Made by a program: the position numbers and the translations under genes | Origin: Nonomuraea solani | Lineage (GTDB): Bacteria; Actinomycetota; Actinomycetes; Streptosporangiales; Streptosporangiaceae | Assembly (NCBI RefSeq): GCF_900108335.1 | Contig: NZ_FNVT01000002.1 | Coordinates: 737,620-801,619, forward strand | DNA: 64,000 nucleotides | Direction: 5' to 3' | Shown: positions 18,548 to 28,649 of the stretch, one piece after another | How positions within the stretch are numbered: position 1 is the stretch's first letter | Layout: each line of letters opens with the position of its first letter | The notes under the pieces: model-generated | Databases searched by the model: none | What the model was told of the DNA's origin: nothing | The model's input: the letters and a program-made list of their open reading frames with translations, nothing else

Positions 18548-19245
18548 GGCAGGGCGGCGACGAGCTCCTGCACCGGCTTGCGGGCCCCGGTGTAGAACGG
18601 GATCTCGATCCGGGTGTGCCGGCGAGCCTGAGCCCCCCGCAGCGTGCGCATCAGGTCGACGATCCGGTGCAGCTCATCGGCCTCGAACGCCAGCATCCAC
18701 TCGTAGTCGTTGAGCGAGAAGCACGCCACGGTGTTGGCCCGCACATCGGGATAGTCACGCGCCATCTTCCCGTGCTCGGCCAGCATCGCCCGGCGCTCGG
18801 AGTCCTCCAGCAGGTACCACTCCAGCGAGCGGACGAACGGATAGACGCTCACATAGGCCCGCGGCTCCTCCTCGGCGAGGAAGGCCGGAATGTGCGACTT
18901 GTTGAACTCGGCCGGCCGGTGCAACGCCATCGCCGACCACACGGGCCTGCTGTGCCGCCCCAGCGTGGTGCGACGGAACCTGGAGTAGACGTCCTGCAGG
19001 TCCTCGGCCGTGGGCGCGTGCCACCAGAACATGAAGTCGGCGTCGGCCCTGAACCCGGCCACGTCGTAGACCCCCCTGGTCACGACGTCCTTGCCGGCCG
19101 CCTGGTCGATCAGCTCCTGCACCTCCGCGGCCAGTTCGTCGCGGTTGCTGGGACACGGCTCGGTCGCCTGGAACACCGACCACATCGTGTAACGGATCAC
19201 CTGGTTGAGATCGCGGGCCTTCGGCCGCGGAGCGCCCTCTGTCAT
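18544..19245 (-). CDS. hemQ: Coproheme decarboxylase HemQ (chlorite-dismutase family)
   Basis: 233 residues from the ATG at 19245 (AGGAG 10 nt upstream). It is a full-length HemQ/ChdC: YTMWSVF near the start, [25 protein letters not shown], the [12 protein letters not shown] region that carries the conserved Tyr, and [18 protein letters not shown]. It removes two propionate carboxyls from coproheme to make heme b, the last step of the coproporphyrin-dependent pathway. It lies 5 nt after hemG and is clearly cotranscribed with it. Confidence 0.95.
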   Translation of the reverse strand: MTEGAPRPKARDLNQVIRYTMWSVFQATEPCPSNRDELAAEVQELIDQAAGKDVVTRGVYDVAGFRADADFMFWWHAPTAEDLQDVYSRFRRTTLGRHSRPVWSAMALHRPAEFNKSHIPAFLAEEEPRAYVSVYPFVRSLEWYLLEDSERRAMLAEHGKMARDYPDVRANTVACFSLNDYEWMLAFEADELHRIVDLMRTLRGAQARRHTRIEIPFYTGARKPVQELVAALP

Positions 19246-19250
19246 GTTCT

Positions 19251-20654
19251 CTATTCTCCTCGCAGGTTGAGGTGCTCCAGAATCCGGGCGGCGGCCGTAC
19301 GGGCGGTGCCGACGCACGCGGGAATCCCGATGCCGTCGTAGGCCGCGCCGCACACGGCGAGCCCCGGCTGCACGGCCACGGCGGCGCGGACCCTGGCCAC
19401 CCGGTCGAGGTGGCCCACGTTGTACTGCGGCAGCCCGCCGCCCCAGCGCGTGACCCGGGTGTCGACCGGCAGGCCGCGCACGCCCATCACGTCGCCCATC
19501 TCGGCCATCGCCAGCGACACCAGCTCGGCGTCGTCGCGCTGCAGCAGGTGCTCCTCGCCGACGCGGCCGATCGAGCAGCGCAGGATCACCAGGTCCTTCG
19601 CCAGGTGCGGCCACTTCACCGAGCTGAACGTGACCGCCTTGACCGGCCGTTTCTCCACGGGCGGCACGAGATAACCGCTGGCCGCGGGCGGTTCGGGGAA
19701 GGCGTCGGCCGGGTAGGCCAGCGTGACCACGGCCATGCTCGCGTATTCGATCCTGGCCAGCTCGCTCGCCGCCTTGGGCGCCTCGGCCTTGAGCAGCCTG
19801 CTCGCGGCGGGCCCCGGCGTGGCCACGATCACCGCGTCCGCCTCGACGGCCTCGGGTCTCGGCACGGGGCCGGTGACGAGCCGCCAGCCCTGCTCGGTCC
19901 TGTGCAGTTCGCGTACGGTGACGCCGGTCCTGACGTCGGCCTCCGACGCCTTGGCGACCGCCTCGGCCAGGCTGCCGACGCCGTTGCGCAGCGAGGTGAA
20001 GACCGGGCCCGCGTCCTTCGGCGCCTCCTCGACGAGCTGCCGTGCGGCGCTGAGCAGCGAACGCTCGGACCGGGCCACGGCCGCCACGCGCGGCATCGTG
20101 GCCTCCAGCGACAACATGTCGGACCGGCCCGCGTAGACCCCGCCGAGCAGCGGTTCGACCAGCCGCTCGACGACCTCGGCGCCCATCCTGGCGCGGATGT
20201 ACGCGGCCACGGACACGTCGGTGCGCACGAGGGTGGCCGGCAGAATCTGGTCGAGCGGCACGCGCAGCAGGCCGCCGGGCGAGACGATGCCCGACCTGGC
20301 CAGCTCGGTCAGGTCGGCGGGCACGCCCATGACCTGGCTCTTCGGCAGGTAGCGCAGCGCGCCCCTGGTGTAGATCGCCGAGCGGAGGGTGCCGGGGAAG
20401 ACCAGGTCATCGCCCAGGCCGACCGCCCTGGCCAGCTCCTTGCCCTCGGGCCGCCTGGCCAGCATGGACTCCGCGCCCGCGTCGACGCTCACCCCGGCGA
20501 CCTCCGAGGCGTACAGCTTGCCGCCGATTCGCGGGGAGCCTTCGAGCACCGTCACCCTGACCCGCTCGCCCGCGCCCTGACGGAGATACCACGCGGCGGC
20601 GAGACCGGCGATCCCCCCGCCCACGACGACCACGTGGGCCCGATTCCCTTCCAC
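19251..20654 (-). CDS. hemG: Coproporphyrinogen III oxidase HemG/HemY-type (CgoX), FAD-dependent
   Basis: About 467 residues from a GTG at 20654; a GTG a few codons on is an alternative. The N-terminus has the FAD dinucleotide fold [17 protein letters not shown] followed by GSPRIGGKL; the C-terminus has [22 protein letters not shown], both typical of HemY-type porphyrinogen oxidases. In actinobacteria this enzyme oxidises coproporphyrinogen III to coproporphyrin III. It precedes hemQ, and hemE lies 1.1 kb upstream on the same strand with one gene of opposite direction between. Confidence 0.93.
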   Translation of the reverse strand: MEGNRAHVVVVGGGIAGLAAAWYLRQGAGERVRVTVLEGSPRIGGKLYASEVAGVSVDAGAESMLARRPEGKELARAVGLGDDLVFPGTLRSAIYTRGALRYLPKSQVMGVPADLTELARSGIVSPGGLLRVPLDQILPATLVRTDVSVAAYIRARMGAEVVERLVEPLLGGVYAGRSDMLSLEATMPRVAAVARSERSLLSAARQLVEEAPKDAGPVFTSLRNGVGSLAEAVAKASEADVRTGVTVRELHRTEQGWRLVTGPVPRPEAVEADAVIVATPGPAASRLLKAEAPKAASELARIEYASMAVVTLAYPADAFPEPPAASGYLVPPVEKRPVKAVTFSSVKWPHLAKDLVILRCSIGRVGEEHLLQRDDAELVSLAMAEMGDVMGVRGLPVDTRVTRWGGGLPQYNVGHLDRVARVRAAVAVQPGLAVCGAAYDGIGIPACVGTARTAAARILEHLNLRGE

Positions 20655-20756
20655 GCCTCCAGACGCTACCGCCTCAACGGCTCGGTCAGCCGCGTGGGGC
20701 CGCGTGACCGTACCGTAATTCCCTTGTTCAAACCGGGCTTCTCCGGGGTCCGTCTT

Positions 20757-21725
20757 ATGAACATGAGGAGAATCCGGTACGGCATCGCTCTCTCGTCGGC
20801 CTGCGTGGCCGTGTTCCTGGCCGGCTGCGGGGGCGGTGGGGGGACGCAGAGCGCCGCGGGTGAATCCGCCGGGTCCCCCGTACGCGCGCCCGCCATGGCC
20901 GACTCCGCCGGTCCGGCACCGGCCGCCGACCAGGAGACGTCCAGCCGGAGCGGGGAGGTGCGGCAGAAGCAGCCGCAGTCCGCCAGCGGCGTCGTCTCCG
21001 ACGTCAAGGTGACCCAGCAGGAGCGCCAGGTCATCTACACCGGCAGCATGACCGTGCGGGCCGAGCAGGTCGGCACCGCCGTCCAGCAGGCCAAGCAGAT
21101 CGTGACCACGGCCGGGGGCTACCTGTCCAAGGAGGAGACCAGCTCGGCCAGCGACACCGAGGACTCCGCGCTGCTGGAGTTCAAGGTCCCACCGGCGAAG
21201 TACGCGGAGGTGGCCGGGCGGCTCGGCAAGGACCTGGGCAGGCAACTGTCGATGAACCAGGGCACCCAGGACGTCACCCTGCAGGTGGCCGACGTCGAGA
21301 GCCGGCTGAAGTCGGCGCGGGAGTCCCTGGAGTCGCTGCGTACGCTGCTGAAGAAGGCCGACACGATCGGCCAGGTGCTGCAGGTGGAGCGGGAGATCTC
21401 CGCGCGCGAGTCGGACCTGGAGTCGCTGCAGGCACAGCAGAAGGAGCTGGCGACGCAGGTCTCCATGGCCACGCTGACCCTCCGGCTGGTCGGCCCGGTG
21501 ACCGTTGTGGAAGACCCGGCCGAGGAGCCGGCGGGCTTCCTCGGGGGGTTGAAGGCGGGCTGGGAGTCTCTGGTCGCCTTCACGAAGACGGCACTCACGG
21601 TGATCGGCGCGGTCCTGCCGTGGCTGGTCGTCTCACTGCCCATGATCGCCGTAGTGGTCTACCTGGTACGCCGTGACCGCCCCCGGCGCCCCGCACCCCC
21701 GCCCACGGACCCGGAGACCATCTGA
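20757..21725 (+). CDS. DUF4349 lipoprotein
   Basis: 322 residues. A lipoprotein signal ends in LAGC (Cys24); a low-complexity Ala/Ser/Pro linker follows (about 30-85), then the DUF4349 domain with IYTGSMTVRAEQVG and a long coiled coil around RLKSARESLESLRTLLKKADT. A C-terminal membrane helix (about 280-305, LPWLVVSLPMIAVVVYLV) gives it a second anchor. DUF4349 proteins are common in actinobacteria next to the heme genes, and have no established function. A second ATG two codons downstream is an equally good start. Confidence 0.88.
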   Translation: MNMRRIRYGIALSSACVAVFLAGCGGGGGTQSAAGESAGSPVRAPAMADSAGPAPAADQETSSRSGEVRQKQPQSASGVVSDVKVTQQERQVIYTGSMTVRAEQVGTAVQQAKQIVTTAGGYLSKEETSSASDTEDSALLEFKVPPAKYAEVAGRLGKDLGRQLSMNQGTQDVTLQVADVESRLKSARESLESLRTLLKKADTIGQVLQVEREISARESDLESLQAQQKELATQVSMATLTLRLVGPVTVVEDPAEEPAGFLGGLKAGWESLVAFTKTALTVIGAVLPWLVVSLPMIAVVVYLVRRDRPRRPAPPPTDPETI

Positions 21726-21784
21726 CCCGCCCTTCCGCCGTACTTTGGAGAGCGGAGCGCAAGAGCGGCCGAGCGGGTCCGAGG

Positions 21785-22846
21785 TCAGGTCGCAGGGGTG
21801 TGTTCGTGGATCAGGTCGGTGAGGCGCTTGAGCTGGTCGGGGTCGGTCGCGGGGAGGACGCCGTGGCCCAGGTTGAAGACGTGGCCCTCGGCCGCCTCGC
21901 CCCGCCGGAGGATGTCGCGGGCCTTGCGTTCGACGACCTCCCACGGCGCCAGCAGCAGCGCCGGGTCCAGGTTGCCCTGCAGGGCCTTCCCCGGCCCGAC
22001 CCGGCGGGAGGCCTCGTCGAGCGGGACGCGCCAGTCGACGCCCACCACGTCGGCCCCGGCCTCCCCCAGCACCCCGAGCAGTTCGCCGGTGCCCACGCCG
22101 AAGTGGATGCGGGGCACCCCGGCGACGCCCTCGAAGATGCGGCGGGTGTGCGGCAGGATGAACTCGCGGTAGTCGTCCGGCGCCACCGCGCCCACCCAGG
22201 AGTCGAAGAGCTGGACGGCGGAGGCGCCGGCCGCGATCTGGATGCGCAGGTGTTCGAGGACGATGCCGGACAGCCGCTCCATGAGGGCGTGCCACAGCTC
22301 CGGAGCCCCGTACATCATGGCCTTGGTGCGGTCGTGGTTCTTGGACGGGCCGCCCTCGATCAGGTAGGAGCCCAGCGTGAAGGGCGCCCCGGCGAAACCG
22401 ATCAGGGGCGTGCCGCCCAGTTCGCCGGTGAGGGCCTGGATGGCCTCGGTGACGTAGGGGACGTCGTCCGGTTCGAGGGGCCGGAGCGCCTCGATGCCCT
22501 GGGCGTCGCGGATCGGGTCGGCCACGACGGGGCCGACGCCCGGCTTGATGTCGAGGTCGATGCCGATGGCCTTGAGGGGGACCACGATGTCGCTGAAGAA
22601 GATGGCCGCGTCGACGCCGTAACGGCGGACCGGCTGCAGGGTGATCTCGACGATCAGGTCGGGCGTGGCGCACGCGGTGAGCATCGGCACACCCTCGCGG
22701 ACCTTGAGGTATTCCGGCAGCGACCGCCCGGCCTGGCGCATGTACCAGACAGGTGTGTGGGGGACGGGCTGGCGGCGGCAGGCACGCAGGAACGCTGAGT
22801 CGGCGAGGTTCACCCCACCAGGGTGCCATGCACGGGGGCCGGTCAT
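21785..22846 (-). CDS. hemE: Uroporphyrinogen decarboxylase HemE
   Basis: 353 residues from the ATG at 22846; a GTG at 22813 (VNLADSAFL) matches the usual start of the family better and may be the true one. The signatures are clear: [16 protein letters not shown] near the N-terminus with the substrate-binding Arg, [17 protein letters not shown], and [15 protein letters not shown] at the C-terminus. It removes four carboxyls from uroporphyrinogen III to give coproporphyrinogen III, feeding HemG and HemQ. Confidence 0.96.
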   Translation of the reverse strand: MTGPRAWHPGGVNLADSAFLRACRRQPVPHTPVWYMRQAGRSLPEYLKVREGVPMLTACATPDLIVEITLQPVRRYGVDAAIFFSDIVVPLKAIGIDLDIKPGVGPVVADPIRDAQGIEALRPLEPDDVPYVTEAIQALTGELGGTPLIGFAGAPFTLGSYLIEGGPSKNHDRTKAMMYGAPELWHALMERLSGIVLEHLRIQIAAGASAVQLFDSWVGAVAPDDYREFILPHTRRIFEGVAGVPRIHFGVGTGELLGVLGEAGADVVGVDWRVPLDEASRRVGPGKALQGNLDPALLLAPWEVVERKARDILRRGEAAEGHVFNLGHGVLPATDPDQLKRLTDLIHEHTPAT

Positions 22847-23139
22847 GACACCGGAGCGTACGGCGGCGAGGTGTCGGAAAAACATGCATTGGACACCCCA
22901 AATCATGATCAGATAGCCAGATGAAGGTTTACCGGTCTGCTCGGCATCGGCGTCGCACACGGGTCGAACACACCCCATGCCCGACCAGAGAGCCGGTCTC
23001 GACTGGGCCAAATGTTCGCCAAGCCACCGCGCGGCATCGATTCAGGAACCACTTTCGGGACACGCCGAGCGCGTTGCGGGGAATTGTCAGCGGCTCGTGC
23101 CAACGTCGGAGCCACGACCCGAAGAAAGGCCCCGGTTCG

Positions 23140-23346
23140 ATGACTCGTGTGTGGACCCCAGAGCTCCGCGATCTGCGCTGTCCTTCCTGCGCCGGTGAGC
23201 GGCCGTTCGAGCAGCCGCCCTGCCTTGACGGGCACGAGCCGGGCGAGTGCCCCGAGTGGGGCTGTGTCGTGTGCGGTCACGCGATCGTTCTCGGCACCGC
23301 CGAGTCCACCCGCCCGGTTCGCCAGCTGGTAACGGCAGCGGCTTGA
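23140..23346 (+). CDS. Small zinc-ribbon-like protein
   Basis: 68 residues from the ATG at 23140 (GAAAGG upstream). It has two Cys pairs, CPSCAGERPFE and CVVCGHAIVLG, with two extra Cys and a His between them (CLDGHEPGECPEWG), so a zinc ribbon is likely. It sits directly before DUF3000 in the conserved hemE-RNase D region. Function unknown; the open frame continues upstream for 70 codons but that part has no protein-like features. Confidence 0.65.
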   Translation: MTRVWTPELRDLRCPSCAGERPFEQPPCLDGHEPGECPEWGCVVCGHAIVLGTAESTRPVRQLVTAAA

Positions 23347-23406
23347 TCACGAAGGATGAGCACCCCCGTGGTCCCCTTCCGCCCTTCTCCGACCTACGCT
23401 TCGGCT

Positions 23407-24003
23407 ATGACACTCGGTGACCGGCCGCCACCTCCCGCCGCGTTCACGCGCGCGGCGGAGAGCCTGCGGCTGTCCGAGGTCAGGCCGGAGATCGAGCTTG
23501 AGGATCTGCCCGCGCCGCAACGGCTGGCCCCTTACTCGGCCGCCATCGGCGCGTCGGTCTACCGCGAGGACGAAGAGCTCGCGGTCGGCCGGCTGATCCT
23601 GCTCTACGACCCCGACGGCCAGCGCGGATGGGACGGCCCGTTCCGGCTGGTGGCCTACGTCAGGGCCGACATGGAGCCGGAGATCACCTCCGACCCGCTG
23701 CTCGGCCCCGTCGCCTGGAGCTGGCTGACCGAGGCTCTGGAGGCCCATCAAGCCGACTACTCCGCCGCTGGCGGTACGGTGACAAGAGCCGTGTCCGAGG
23801 GTTTCGGTAACAAGGCCGACGATCCGGTCACGACCGAGCTAGAGCTGCGGGCTTCCTGGTCACCCGCGCAGGAGGATCTGTCCGGCCATGTCGCCGCCTG
23901 GTGCGACCTCATGTGCCTGGCGGCGGGGATCCCGCCGCTCCCGCCGGACGTGGCCGCCCTGCCCCGCCGACGCGATGATCCGGAGAGTGACCGAACGAAG
24001 TGA
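23407..24003 (+). CDS. DUF3000-domain protein
   Basis: 198 residues from the ATG at 23407. It has the family traits: PPAAFTRAAESLRLSEVRPEI, LVAYVRADMEPEITSDPLLG and WSWLTEALEAHQADYSAAGGT near the middle. DUF3000 is an actinobacterial family typically located between hemE and an RNase D-like gene, as here. No function is known. It is 45 nt before the RNase D gene and likely cotranscribed. Confidence 0.88.
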   Translation: MTLGDRPPPPAAFTRAAESLRLSEVRPEIELEDLPAPQRLAPYSAAIGASVYREDEELAVGRLILLYDPDGQRGWDGPFRLVAYVRADMEPEITSDPLLGPVAWSWLTEALEAHQADYSAAGGTVTRAVSEGFGNKADDPVTTELELRASWSPAQEDLSGHVAAWCDLMCLAAGIPPLPPDVAALPRRRDDPESDRTK

Positions 24004-24048
24004 GGGCACCAGTCAATACGGCACCAGCGTCATGAGGTCGGTGAACTC

Positions 24049-25275
24049 ATGACAGAAGAACGCACAGTCGAGCCACTGCTCGAGCCGCGCGAGGGCATTC
24101 CGGCAGTCGTCGCCGACGCCGGCGGGCTGGCCGAGGTCGTGGCGCGGTTCGCCGCGGGCACCGGTCCCGTCGCGGTCGACGCCGAGCGCGCCTCGGGCTA
24201 TCGCTATGGCAACCGTGCCTACCTGGTCCAGCTCCGCCGGGCCGGGGCGGGCAGCGCGCTGATCGACCCGGTCGGCTGCCCCGACCTGTCCGCGCTCGAC
24301 GAGGCCGTGGCCGCCGCCGAGATCGTGCTGCACGCCGCCTCCCAGGACCTGCCGTGCCTGATGGAGGTGGGGTTCAAGCCGCGCGAGATGTTCGACACCG
24401 AGCTGGCCGGGCGGCTGCTCGGCTACGAGCGGGTCGGGCTCGGCACGATGGTCGAGACCGTGCTCGGGCTGCGGCTGGAGAAGGGCCACTCGGCGGCCGA
24501 CTGGTCCACCAGGCCGCTGCCGGAAGACTGGCTGCGTTACGCGGCGCTCGACGTGGAGGTGCTGGTCGAGCTGCGCGACGTGCTCCACCAGGAGCTGACG
24601 GAGAGCGGGAAGCTGGAGTGGGCGCGCGAGGAGTTCGCCGCCGTGCTCAACACCCCGCCGCCGGCGCCCCGGTCGGATCCGTGGCGGCGCACGTCGGGCA
24701 TTCACAAGGTACGCAACGTGCGCGCCCTCGCCATCGTGCGCGAGCTGTGGACCATGCGCGACCGGATCGCCCGCGAGGCCGATCTGGCGCCGGGCCGGGT
24801 GCTGCCGGACGCGGCGATCGTCACCGCCGCGCTGGAAGGGCCTCGTACCAAGAAGGCATTGACCGAAATTTCGGCATTCACCGGGCGAAGCGCGCGCCGG
24901 CACATGAGCGACTGGCTCGCCGCCGTGGCCAGGGCCCGCGCCCTGCCGGAGAGCCAGCTTCCCACGCCCAGCACGCCGGGCGACGGGCCGCCGCCGCCCA
25001 ACCGCTGGGCCGACCGCGACCCGGCCGCCGCCAAACGGCTGGCCGCGGCGCGCGCCGTGGTGGCCGCGCTGGCCGACGAGCACCACATGCCCACGGAAAA
25101 CCTGCTGCAGCCCGACGCCGTACGCAGGCTGACCTGGGAGCCGCCCGCCGAGATCAGCGACGAGAGCGTGACCGCCAGGTTGCGGGAGCTCGGCGCCCGC
25201 GAGTGGCAGCTCACGCTCAGCGCCCAGCCCATCGCCAAGGCCCTGGCGCGGCTGGAGACACGCGGCGAGCGCTGA
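24049..25275 (+). CDS. Ribonuclease D-like 3'-5' exonuclease with HRDC domain
   Basis: 408 residues. The DEDD exonuclease core (about 18-200) shows VAVDAERASG (Exo I, Asp/Glu), LHAASQDLPCL (Exo II) and YAALDVEVL (Exo III, DEDDy-type Tyr). An HRDC nucleic-acid-binding domain follows (about 215-290, RALAIVRELWTMRDRIARE), then a C-terminal extension of about 110 residues with a Pro-rich hinge. RNase D trims the 3' ends of tRNA and other stable RNAs. Part of the conserved hemE-DUF3000-RNase D block. Confidence 0.9.
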   Translation: MTEERTVEPLLEPREGIPAVVADAGGLAEVVARFAAGTGPVAVDAERASGYRYGNRAYLVQLRRAGAGSALIDPVGCPDLSALDEAVAAAEIVLHAASQDLPCLMEVGFKPREMFDTELAGRLLGYERVGLGTMVETVLGLRLEKGHSAADWSTRPLPEDWLRYAALDVEVLVELRDVLHQELTESGKLEWAREEFAAVLNTPPPAPRSDPWRRTSGIHKVRNVRALAIVRELWTMRDRIAREADLAPGRVLPDAAIVTAALEGPRTKKALTEISAFTGRSARRHMSDWLAAVARARALPESQLPTPSTPGDGPPPPNRWADRDPAAAKRLAAARAVVAALADEHHMPTENLLQPDAVRRLTWEPPAEISDESVTARLRELGAREWQLTLSAQPIAKALARLETRGER

Positions 25276-25403
25276 GCAGGCGCTCCCCATCGATCACCAA
25301 AGGTGAGAAACCGGGGCCGACCGGGAAGGTTCCCGGTCGTCACCCGGCGGCCACCTGAGGCTTTCACTACTTGACGCCTTCGGTGGCCCGGCCGTACGGT
25401 TCG

Positions 25404-25417
25404 GGAAAGCGCTTTCC
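25404..25417. promoter_or_regulatory. Perfect LacI-type operator palindrome
   Basis: GGAAAGCGCTTTCC is a perfect 14-bp palindrome with the CG centre typical of LacI/GalR operators. It lies 24 nt before the start of the Gfo/Idh/MocA operon. The only LacI regulator in the window has a near-identical site at its own start (34148-34161). Confidence 0.85.
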
Positions 25418-25441
25418 GCGTGTTGTCCTGAAGGGATCCTT

Positions 25442-26587
25442 ATGAGCGTGCGCACCATCGGCGTCGTGATGAACGGCGTCACCGGACGGATGGGCTACCG
25501 CCAGCACCTGGTCCGGTCCGTCCTGGCCATCAACGAGCAGGGCGGCGTCACGCTCTCGGACGGCGACAGGGTCAAGCTCAGGCCGGTGCTGGTCGGCCGA
25601 AATGCCGACAAACTTGCAGATATCGCTACGAAGCATGGAATTTCGGATTTCACCACCGACCTGGACGCGGCCCTCGCCTCCGACGACAACCTGATCTACT
25701 TCGACGCCCAGGTCACCAGCGCCCGCGTCAAGGCCGTGCTGAAGGCCATCGAGGCGGGCAAGCACATCTACGCCGAGAAGCCGACGGCCGAGTCGACGCA
25801 GGAGGCCATCGCGCTGGCCGAGGCCGCCACGGCCAAGGGCGTCAAGAACGGCGTCGTGCAGGACAAGCTCTTCCTCCCGGGCCTGCTCAAGCTGAAGCGG
25901 CTGATCGACGGCGGGTTCTTCGGCCGGATCCTGTCGGTGCGGGGCGAGTTCGGCTACTGGGTGTTCGAGGGCGACTGGCAGGAGGCGCAGCGCCCGTCGT
26001 GGAACTACCGGGCCGAGGACGGCGGCGGCATCGTGCTCGACATGTTCCCGCACTGGCACTACGTGATGGAGAACCTGTTCGGCCGCATCCAGTCCGTCTA
26101 CGCCCAGGCCGTGACGCACGTGCCCGCCCGGGTGGACGAGCAGGGGAACACGTACCAGGCAACCGCGGACGACGCCGCGTACGGGATCTTCGAGCTTGAG
26201 GGCGGCATCGTCGCCCAGATCAACTCCTCCTGGACCGTTCGCGTGAACCGGGACGAGCTGGTCGAGTTCCAGGTGGACGGCACGCACGGCAGCGCCGTGG
26301 CGGGCCTGCGCAACTGCCGCGTCCAGCACCGCTCCGCCACCCCCAAGCCCGTCTGGAACCCCGACCTGCCCGCCACGGCGCGTTTCCGCGACGGCTGGCA
26401 GGAGGTGCCGGACAACGCCGAGTTCGACAACGGGTTCAAGATCCAGTGGGAGGCGTTCGTCCGGCACGTGGTGGAGGACGCGCCGTTCCCGAACGACTTC
26501 GCCTCGGGCGCCCGTGGCGTGCAGCTCGCCGAACTGGGCCTGCGCTCGAACGCCGAGGGCCGCCGGATCGAGGTGCCGCAGCTGTGA
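25442..26587 (+). CDS. Gfo/Idh/MocA-family sugar dehydrogenase
   Basis: 381 residues. The N-terminal NAD(P) fold starts IGVVMNGVTGRMGYRQHL (6-23); the catalytic-type Glu112-Lys113-Pro114 (YAEKPTAES) is the hallmark of the family. The C-terminal sheet domain contains GGGIVLDMFPHWHYVMENLFG, where the His probably acts with Lys113. Such enzymes oxidise or reduce a hydroxyl of a sugar, inositol or glycoside. First gene of a three-gene operon with 4-nt overlaps; the LacI palindrome sits 24 nt upstream. Confidence 0.9.
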   Translation: MSVRTIGVVMNGVTGRMGYRQHLVRSVLAINEQGGVTLSDGDRVKLRPVLVGRNADKLADIATKHGISDFTTDLDAALASDDNLIYFDAQVTSARVKAVLKAIEAGKHIYAEKPTAESTQEAIALAEAATAKGVKNGVVQDKLFLPGLLKLKRLIDGGFFGRILSVRGEFGYWVFEGDWQEAQRPSWNYRAEDGGGIVLDMFPHWHYVMENLFGRIQSVYAQAVTHVPARVDEQGNTYQATADDAAYGIFELEGGIVAQINSSWTVRVNRDELVEFQVDGTHGSAVAGLRNCRVQHRSATPKPVWNPDLPATARFRDGWQEVPDNAEFDNGFKIQWEAFVRHVVEDAPFPNDFASGARGVQLAELGLRSNAEGRRIEVPQL

Positions 26588-27750
26588 GGATCGACCTTCC
26601 CGGCTTCGGCGCGTACCCGCTGCGCCCGCCGTCGGCCTGGCCGGTGGTCGAGACGGCGGCCACCAGCCGCATCGTGTACGCCGCCGCCCACGTGGTGGCC
26701 GACCCGCTCGGCGACAACACCCCCGGCTCCCCCGCCGCCGTGGACTGGGACGCCACGCTGCGCTTCCGCCGTCACCTGTGGTCGCACGGCCTGCGCGTCG
26801 CGGACGCCATGGACACCGCCCAGCGCAACATGGGCCTGGACTGGGCGGCCACCAAGGAGCTCATCCGGCGCAGCGCGGCTGAGGCCCGCTCGTACGGCGA
26901 CCCGGCCACGCTGGTCGCCTGCGGCGCGGGCACCGACCACGCCCCCGGCGCGAGCGACCTCGGCACGATCACGGCCGCGTACGCCGAGCAGATCGAGACC
27001 GTGCAGGAGGCCGGCGCCGGTGTGATCGTCATGGCCTCTCGCCAGCTCGCCCGGGTCGCGTCGGGCCCGCAGGACTACCACCAGGTGTACGGCAAGCTGT
27101 TCGGCCTGGCCGGCCGCCCGGTGATCCTGCACTGGCTGGGCGAGATGTTCGACCCGCAACTGGCCGGCTACTGGGGCTCGCGGGACGTGGCGGCGGCGAC
27201 CGAGTCGTTCCTGGAGCTGATCCACGCCCACGCTCCGATGGTGGACGGCGTGAAGGTCTCGCTGCTGGACGAGGAGCACGAGATCGGGCTGCGCGCGGCC
27301 CTGCCCGAGGGCGTCAAGCTGTACACGGGCGACGACTTCAACTACCCGTCGCTGATCAAGTCGGGCTCGCACGCGCTGCTGGGCATCTTCGACGCCATCG
27401 CCCCGGCGGCGGCCGCGGCGCTCCAGGTGCTGGACGCGGCCGAGGCCGCCTGTGACGAGGCGGGCCGTGAGCGGCTGCTGGCCCAGTACGACGAGATCTT
27501 CGCCCCGACGGTCGCCCTGTCGCGCAAGATCTTCGAGACCCCGACGTACAACTACAAGACCGGCATCGTCTTCCTGGCCTGGCTGAACGGTCACCAGGAC
27601 GCGTTCGCCATGGTGAACGGCGCCCAGTCGGCGCGCTCGCTGGTGCACCTGGCGGAGGTGTTCCGGCTGGCCGACCAGGCCGGGCTGCTGGCCGACCAGG
27701 AGCTGGCCGTACGCCGCATGAAGGCCCTGCTGGCGGTGAACGGGCTATGA
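26584..27750 (+). CDS. DUF993 protein, dihydrodipicolinate-synthase-like TIM barrel
   Basis: 388 residues from a GTG that overlaps the stop of the dehydrogenase (GTGA). It belongs to DUF993, a divergent branch of the DHDPS/NAL aldolase family. Lys224 in GVKVSLLD sits at the place of the Schiff-base lysine of DHDPS, and the following GVKLYTGDDFNYPSLI resembles the active-site loop. If catalytic, it should cleave or form a C-C bond next to a carbonyl, which fits an upstream dehydrogenase producing a keto-sugar. The reaction is not known. Confidence 0.8.
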   Translation: MRIDLPGFGAYPLRPPSAWPVVETAATSRIVYAAAHVVADPLGDNTPGSPAAVDWDATLRFRRHLWSHGLRVADAMDTAQRNMGLDWAATKELIRRSAAEARSYGDPATLVACGAGTDHAPGASDLGTITAAYAEQIETVQEAGAGVIVMASRQLARVASGPQDYHQVYGKLFGLAGRPVILHWLGEMFDPQLAGYWGSRDVAAATESFLELIHAHAPMVDGVKVSLLDEEHEIGLRAALPEGVKLYTGDDFNYPSLIKSGSHALLGIFDAIAPAAAAALQVLDAAEAACDEAGRERLLAQYDEIFAPTVALSRKIFETPTYNYKTGIVFLAWLNGHQDAFAMVNGAQSARSLVHLAEVFRLADQAGLLADQELAVRRMKALLAVNGL

Positions 27751-28610
27751 GTCTGTCGCTGAACCAGTGGACGACCAGGCGCTGGTCCGTGGCCGAGGCC
27801 GTGGACGGGTGCGTGCGGCACGGCCTCGAAGCGGTCGGGCTGTGGCGGGAGAAGGTCGCCGAGCAGGGGCTCGCGGAGAGCGTCAAGCTCGTACGCGCGG
27901 CCGGGCTGCGGGTGTCGTCGTTGTGCCGTGGCGGCTTCCTCACGGCGGGCGGGCTGCCCGGCGAGGAGGGCCGCGCGGCCTTCGCCAAGGCGCTGGAGGA
28001 CAACCGGCGGGCCATCGACGAGGCGGTCGAGCTCGAAGCGGCCTGCCTGGTGATGGTGGTCGGCGGCCTGCCCGGGGTCAAGCCCGGCGAGGCGCTGCCG
28101 GACGGCTTCTCCCGTGACCTCGCCGGCGCGCGGGAGCGGGTGGCGGAGGCGCTGGCTGAGCTGGCGCCGTACGCCGGGGAACGCGGCGTCAAGCTGGCCC
28201 TGGAGCCGCTGCACCCGATCTACTGCCCCGACCGCGCGGTCCTGTCCACGCTGGGCCAGGCGCTCGAACTGAGCCTGCCGTACCCGGAGGAGCAGGTCGG
28301 CGTGGTGGTCGACACCTTCCACGTGTGGTGGGATCCGAGGCTGGCCGAGGACGTCGCGCGGGCGGGCCGCAGGATCGCCTCCTACCAGGTGTGCGACTAT
28401 CTGCATCCGCTGCCGGCGGACGTGCTGCTCGGGCGGGGCATGATGGGCGACGGCGTGATCGACTTCCGGCCGATCACCCGGGCCGTCCAGGCGGCCGGAT
28501 ACTCCGGTGACGTCGAGGTGGAGATCTTCAACGCCGACATCTGGGCCGCCGACCCCGACGAGGTGGTGGCCACGATGAAGGCCCGCTACGAGGACGTGGT
28601 CCTGCCGTGA
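27747..28610 (+). CDS. Sugar phosphate isomerase/epimerase-like TIM barrel protein
   Basis: 287 residues of the xylose-isomerase-like (AP endonuclease 2) fold. Metal-binding positions can be seen: Glu in LALEPLHP, Asp and His in VVDTFHVWWDP, and Glu in GDVEVEIFN. Family members epimerise, isomerise or cleave keto-sugars. The ATG overlaps the DUF993 stop by 4 nt, so the three enzymes act in one pathway. A second protein of this family is at 32222-32995 under the same presumed LacI regulator. Confidence 0.85.
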   Translation: MSLSLNQWTTRRWSVAEAVDGCVRHGLEAVGLWREKVAEQGLAESVKLVRAAGLRVSSLCRGGFLTAGGLPGEEGRAAFAKALEDNRRAIDEAVELEAACLVMVVGGLPGVKPGEALPDGFSRDLAGARERVAEALAELAPYAGERGVKLALEPLHPIYCPDRAVLSTLGQALELSLPYPEEQVGVVVDTFHVWWDPRLAEDVARAGRRIASYQVCDYLHPLPADVLLGRGMMGDGVIDFRPITRAVQAAGYSGDVEVEIFNADIWAADPDEVVATMKARYEDVVLP

Positions 28611-28616
28611 CCTCTG

Positions 28617-28645
28617 GGGGCGGCGCCCCTTCCGGGGGCCGCCCC
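28617..28645. terminator. Bidirectional hairpin terminator
   Basis: GGGGCGGC pairs with GCCGCCCC and an inner CCCC/GGGG pair extends the stem. It lies between the ends of two convergent genes. Confidence 0.75.
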
Positions 28646-28649
28646 TCCG

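Noticed and set aside
22921-23139. In-frame 73-codon extension upstream of the small zinc-ribbon protein
   Set aside because: The composition changes to Arg/Thr/His-rich noise before the ATG at 23140, which has its own ribosome-binding site.
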